From NCBI GenBank assembly GCA_003116975.1, contig BGKB01000099.1, forward strand, positions 62,001 through 126,000: a stretch of DNA of 64,000 nucleotides, read 5' to 3'. The notes under the pieces are model-generated. The model did not search any database and was not told the origin of the DNA. It was given only the letters and a program-made list of their open reading frames with translations. Positions 60,701-64,000 of the stretch are shown here, piece after piece. The position numbers were made by a program, and so were the translations under genes. Source of the stretch: Aurantiochytrium sp. KH105 (Eukaryota; Sar; Bigyra; Thraustochytrida; Thraustochytriidae). The stretch's first letter is position 1. Every line of letters begins with the position of its first letter.

Positions 60701-63700
60701 CGCCAAAAACCTCGCGAAAATCCGGCATGTAGACAAATTTGTCGTCGAGAAGCTTCATTGGGTGCTTTTTCAAAGTGAACTCACCAAGCTGCACATTAAT
60801 CTCTGTGTCGACACTCTGCGTCGTGACGACGCGCATCCACTCTTCAAAGTCGCGGACCTCTTCGGCAGCGCTGAGACAGCGCCGCAACTCGCTGACTTCG
60901 GTATCGGGCATGAATCGACCGAGACAGCCGGCGATCTCGGGAGACTGCCAGCTTCGGATGAGCATCTCGTCCTCGTCGCCCTTGGATTCAGTGACCATGC
61001 CGGTTTGGCGCTCATCCGTGAGACTGATAACTTTGACGATCGCCTCCATGGTTTTGTTACAATCGGCAGGGTTTGCTTCGAGCCAGCGCAAGATTTTGCC
61101 ACGATGCTTTTGATATAGCGAAAAGAATTCGTTGGGCGAGATGCCCAAATTGAGAGCATCGTCGCTCTCGCCTTCGCCCTTTTTCCCGGCGCGCTTGACG
61201 CCGCGCGAAGCGCTCTCGGGATCAAGCTCCATGTGAAAGCGAAAGTTCACCGTCACAAAGATGTAGGAAATAAGAATGGCCGAGACCATGCGCCGATCAA
61301 GCTGGCTCTCCTTGGTGCCCAGGTAGAGGTATGCCATATGGGCGTGGAAAACGCAAGCGAGCTGCATCTTACGCTGCTTGGTGGCCACGCGACACCATTG
61401 TTCGAGCATGGGATAAATGGAAGAGTCAAGCTTGTCGCGCAGCTTGTCGCGAAGTTCCCGAAGATACGGGATGGACGCTTCCGTCGTGCCTGGCAAATGG
61501 AGACCGCGCGCCATGGAACGCGGACCGCTGCGCGAGACGGCATCCCCTGTGCGCTGCACACGCTCCTGCTCGAGCTCATCGCGCTCAATGAGGAATCCCA
61601 TGTACTCGATCACGCGCACGACGAGACGTGTCACGTAGAGGATAACTTGCGAGGAACCAGGAGAGTAGCGACCCACATCGAGCTCCATGGCGTAAAACAG
61701 CATGTTCTCGATCGCATCAAGGACGACACGAGGCGAGTGCTGAAGCTCGTTAAAGAGGAGACCCACGGGTGTGGCGAGGTGAGCGCGATCGGACGCAGGC
61801 ACAGTTCGTGGCTCCTCAACCTTGCCATCGCGCTGCCACATGCCGGGTTCAAAAAGGCAAGCATCTAAAACCTCTTGCAGCTTGGACTCTGCGAGCGCAG
61901 ATATACGAATCTGGTCCGCAAAGAATTGTAGAACGAGAGGAATACGCAAGTATGGTGCTGTGAGATACTGCAGGAGCAGCTCCGAGTCGCTGGCACGAAT
62001 CTTGTTACCAAAGTCGGGAAGGTCTTTGACGTGAAGAACATCATCCTCGGTATTGATGTTCTTCCCTGCCAGGTTGGATGGATTGGCGCCAGATGGAGGC
62101 GCGCGCGGCATGGTGTTGCTCCCGAGACCTACAAAATCCAACAAAGACTGCAAAGTCGACTTTTCGATCTGAGCATCCGCGCGATAGGTGCGAACGTACG
62201 CTGCACAAGCAAGCCTTTCCTTTCCAAAACCAGCGACGTCGAGACCCACGCGCTGCATCGAAGTCCCTTGAGGCGCGTCCGGAGGAGGTGCTGCATTGCC
62301 ATCATCGACAGGCTTGCCCACTGTCCAAATGAGACGCGCATCTGTGGCTTTCCAATGGCGAAGCTCAGGGAGTGCATTTGCAGTCGGGGCCAAGAGAGAC
62401 TTGAAGAGGAAGACGATGTCTCGGAAGAGCGCAAGCTCGGGGTAATGATCAACAAGCGCCGGATCCTGGCCACCGAAGTACGCAGCCAGGCCCGGAATGC
62501 CCTTGGAGCGGTCAAAGCCCATCTGCACGCAAAGCTGGTTCACGAGACGACGCTCCGCATCACCGAAAAGCATCGAGTGCTCGAAGCGAAAGAGTACGTG
62601 GTCGCTGCGGACAGCGTCCCGAAGGGCCGTAAAATAGTCGAGGATCTGCGTTCGCGCTGTAGTGAGATAAGGGTCAGCAAAAGCGAGAAAGCCGCTCTCT
62701 TCAACAAAGTAGCCAATTTCAAAAGCAAAAGGATGGACAGGGCCCGCAGCCTGACCATCATAGTGCAATGAAAACTGTGAAGGGATATCGCATGCGTGAA
62801 CGCGCACCACACAATCGGCCACGGTGGCAATCGCGGCCATGGTAATGATACGCGCAGCATCAAAGCTCCGCGTGACCCGCACGGACAGTGCTGCGCTGAC
62901 AAAGTGGCGACCCACGAGCTCGAGGAGGCGCAGAATATCCGCCTGGGTCTCGTAACGCATGGGCTTGGCATACCAAAAACAATGGTCTGGGCGCTTGGGG
63001 TCGTTGCGGGCGAGGGGAAGCGGTATGACTTGCGTAAAGAGGTGCTGAATCAGCGCGATGCGGATGCAATACGTGTTGCGGATGAGATCCTTTTGGTTGT
63101 CGAGCAATGTGCAAATGTTCACGCAGTGGCGCAGGGTAATGGCCACGTCGGCAAAGTCCTCGATCGCGTCAGGGACGAGCGTGAGTTGCACAGGTCGCAA
63201 AATAGGAGGCGGCGCTGCGCCGCCGGCAAGGTGCTCGACACTGCAGTCGCGACGAAAAGGGCCAAACATGGGCATGCACGCGGCCCAGGCGATCTTTCCG
63301 CTATTCGGAAAGCTCAGGGCGGGAGGCAGGTGGCGGTCCTCGATCGGTTTCAGCAGGCCAGAAATGCGGCCGTCGATGTCGTTGATAAGCCCGGCAATCT
63401 GCTGGAGATGGTCCGTGGTCGTTGGCGAGTTCTTTTCCTCGAGACTCCTCTTTGCCGCATTGTCCGCAAGCTGCTGCAGTGCGGCCCGCATTGTAATAGC
63501 GTCTCCGGCGTACAAGTTGGAGACTCGGGACAGATCTTCTTGCATCATCTCACAGACCTCCATGCGCAGGAGCAGCGAAACGTGCTTGGCCTGAAAGGTA
63601 GTGAGTCCCAGGGAGAGCACGCACTGGCGCATGCACGCCTTAAGCAAGTGAAAGAAAGAGCCATCGGCCACGTCGCGCTGTGTGCGCATGTCCATCACCG

Positions 63701-64000
63701 AAAGGTCAAAGGAGGCGCGGTTCATGTACAGGTGCTGACGCGAAAGGTATGGAAGCAGCGTCTCGTAAACCATTTTGGCGGTGTTCTTGGAATGGTAGTA
63801 AATTTTGGCCCGGAAAAGAAGAAACCAAAACGAAGCGTCTAAAAGACGCTCGCAGGGAATATCGGTGAGCGTGTAGCAAAGATTGCGCTTCATCTTGCCC
63901 GTTTCTTCATCGAGACGGGCCGCGTGGTAGTCGAAGCCATCCCATCGCGTTGCGGGGTCGCCAGCACTATTTTGCTGCATTTGCTGTTCTTGTTCAGCGA
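50988..64000 (-). CDS. giant DUF3638/DUF3645-type protein with SF2-like ATPase motifs, EF hands and Vps62-like domain (5' partial)
   Basis: A single exon of more than 4330 residues. The frame is still open at the right edge (Gln/Glu-rich), so the start is outside. Numbering from the Met at 63980: residues 1-2270 match nothing I recognise. A helicase-like series follows: P-loop MGAGKTT (GAGKTT 2294-2299), DEVD Walker B 2460-2463, FSGTP 2871-2875, HTTGMDIKQ from 3004 and QGAFRMRGIGVGQT near 3037. This is the DUF3638/DUF3645 core, which database names often link to deubiquitinases. An EQ repeat (~3268-3290) and EF hands near 3418, 3695 and 3730 follow (DSDRNGLVGCSEL, DSDMDGHLSLEEF). A Vps62/VPS13-C-like module is near 3880-3990 (FFAWRPVPPNAAFVALG). 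The tail carries two polyGln tracts and PPPVPRS-type proline-rich ligands. Function unknown. Confidence 0.85.
51653..51711. repeat. CAG/CAA tract encoding polyglutamine (long)
   Basis: GTT/GCT repeats on the plus strand encode about 20 glutamines in the C-terminal tail of the giant protein. Mixed CAA/CAG codons limit slippage. Confidence 0.95.
51837..51863. repeat. (CAG)n tract encoding polyglutamine (short)
   Basis: GCT/TGC repeat on the plus strand encoding nine glutamines. Nearly pure CAG, so likely to vary in length between strains. Confidence 0.9.
54121..54179. repeat. hexanucleotide repeat encoding Glu-Gln dipeptides
   Basis: TTCTTG/TTCCTG/CTCTTG units on the plus strand give about ten EQ dipeptides just after the ATPase region of the giant protein, probably a charged rigid helix. 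Confidence 0.95.

Noticed and set aside
1-64000. Search for transposons, retroelements or viral remnants
   Set aside because: No reverse transcriptase, integrase, transposase, capsid or terminal-repeat structure was recognised.

Overview
This is nuclear DNA of a eukaryotic microbe. It carries a myosin motor, cohesin and SMC subunits, a PX-AGC kinase and WD40, FKBP, SAM and UIM modules. The genes are long, mostly intronless and closely packed on both strands; the only introns I can demonstrate are three short GT-AG introns of 64-97 bp. Gene content and compactness, together with GC-rich microsatellite leaders, fit a stramenopile, most likely a labyrinthulomycete (thraustochytrid). That placement is inference from gene content; there is no rRNA or organelle marker to confirm it. 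I see no rRNA, convincing tRNA, CRISPR array, transposon or viral remnant.

Layout. 1-13 kb: the body of a myosin heavy chain (5' end outside the window), a METTL21/EEF2KMT-type lysine methyltransferase, and three proteins I do not recognise (7461-8684, a coiled-coil protein with a C-terminal membrane anchor at 9679-10803, and 11471-13105). 13-31 kb: a PX-AGC (SGK/AKT-type) kinase behind a 2 kb GC-rich leader, a CMP-Kdo synthetase with one intron, then a genome-maintenance cluster (MUS81 converging on SMC6, with SMC6 head-to-head with RAD21), a small amphipathic-helix protein, and a PGAM5-like mitochondrial phosphatase. 32-46 kb: a UIM-IQ-RING/RBR-like protein, a protein with internal 63-residue repeats, a PCIF1-like cap methyltransferase, a HAD-fold protein, a C2-FKBP-SAM protein, and a seven-transmembrane protein with one intron. 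46-64 kb: a coiled-coil/WD40-like protein of 1426 residues and a giant single-exon gene (more than 4300 residues, running off the right edge). The giant is of DUF3638/DUF3645 type. Its SF2-helicase-like motif series is followed by EF hands, a Vps62/VPS13-like module and polyglutamine/proline-rich tails.

How the genes work together. Only the MUS81-SMC6-RAD21 block suggests shared biology (recombination-intermediate cleavage, SMC5/6 and cohesin). The rest is ordinary eukaryotic gene order. Several divergent pairs share one short spacer that must hold both promoters: KdsB/MUS81, SMC6/RAD21, PGAM5-like/UIM-IQ-RBR, HAD/C2-FKBP-SAM and 7TM/WD40. The most unusual content is the giant helicase-like protein, three unfamiliar domain architectures, a Kdo-activating enzyme in a non-plant protist, and a cluster of CGCAAGTG/CACTTGCG elements with a hairpin upstream of the C2-FKBP-SAM gene.
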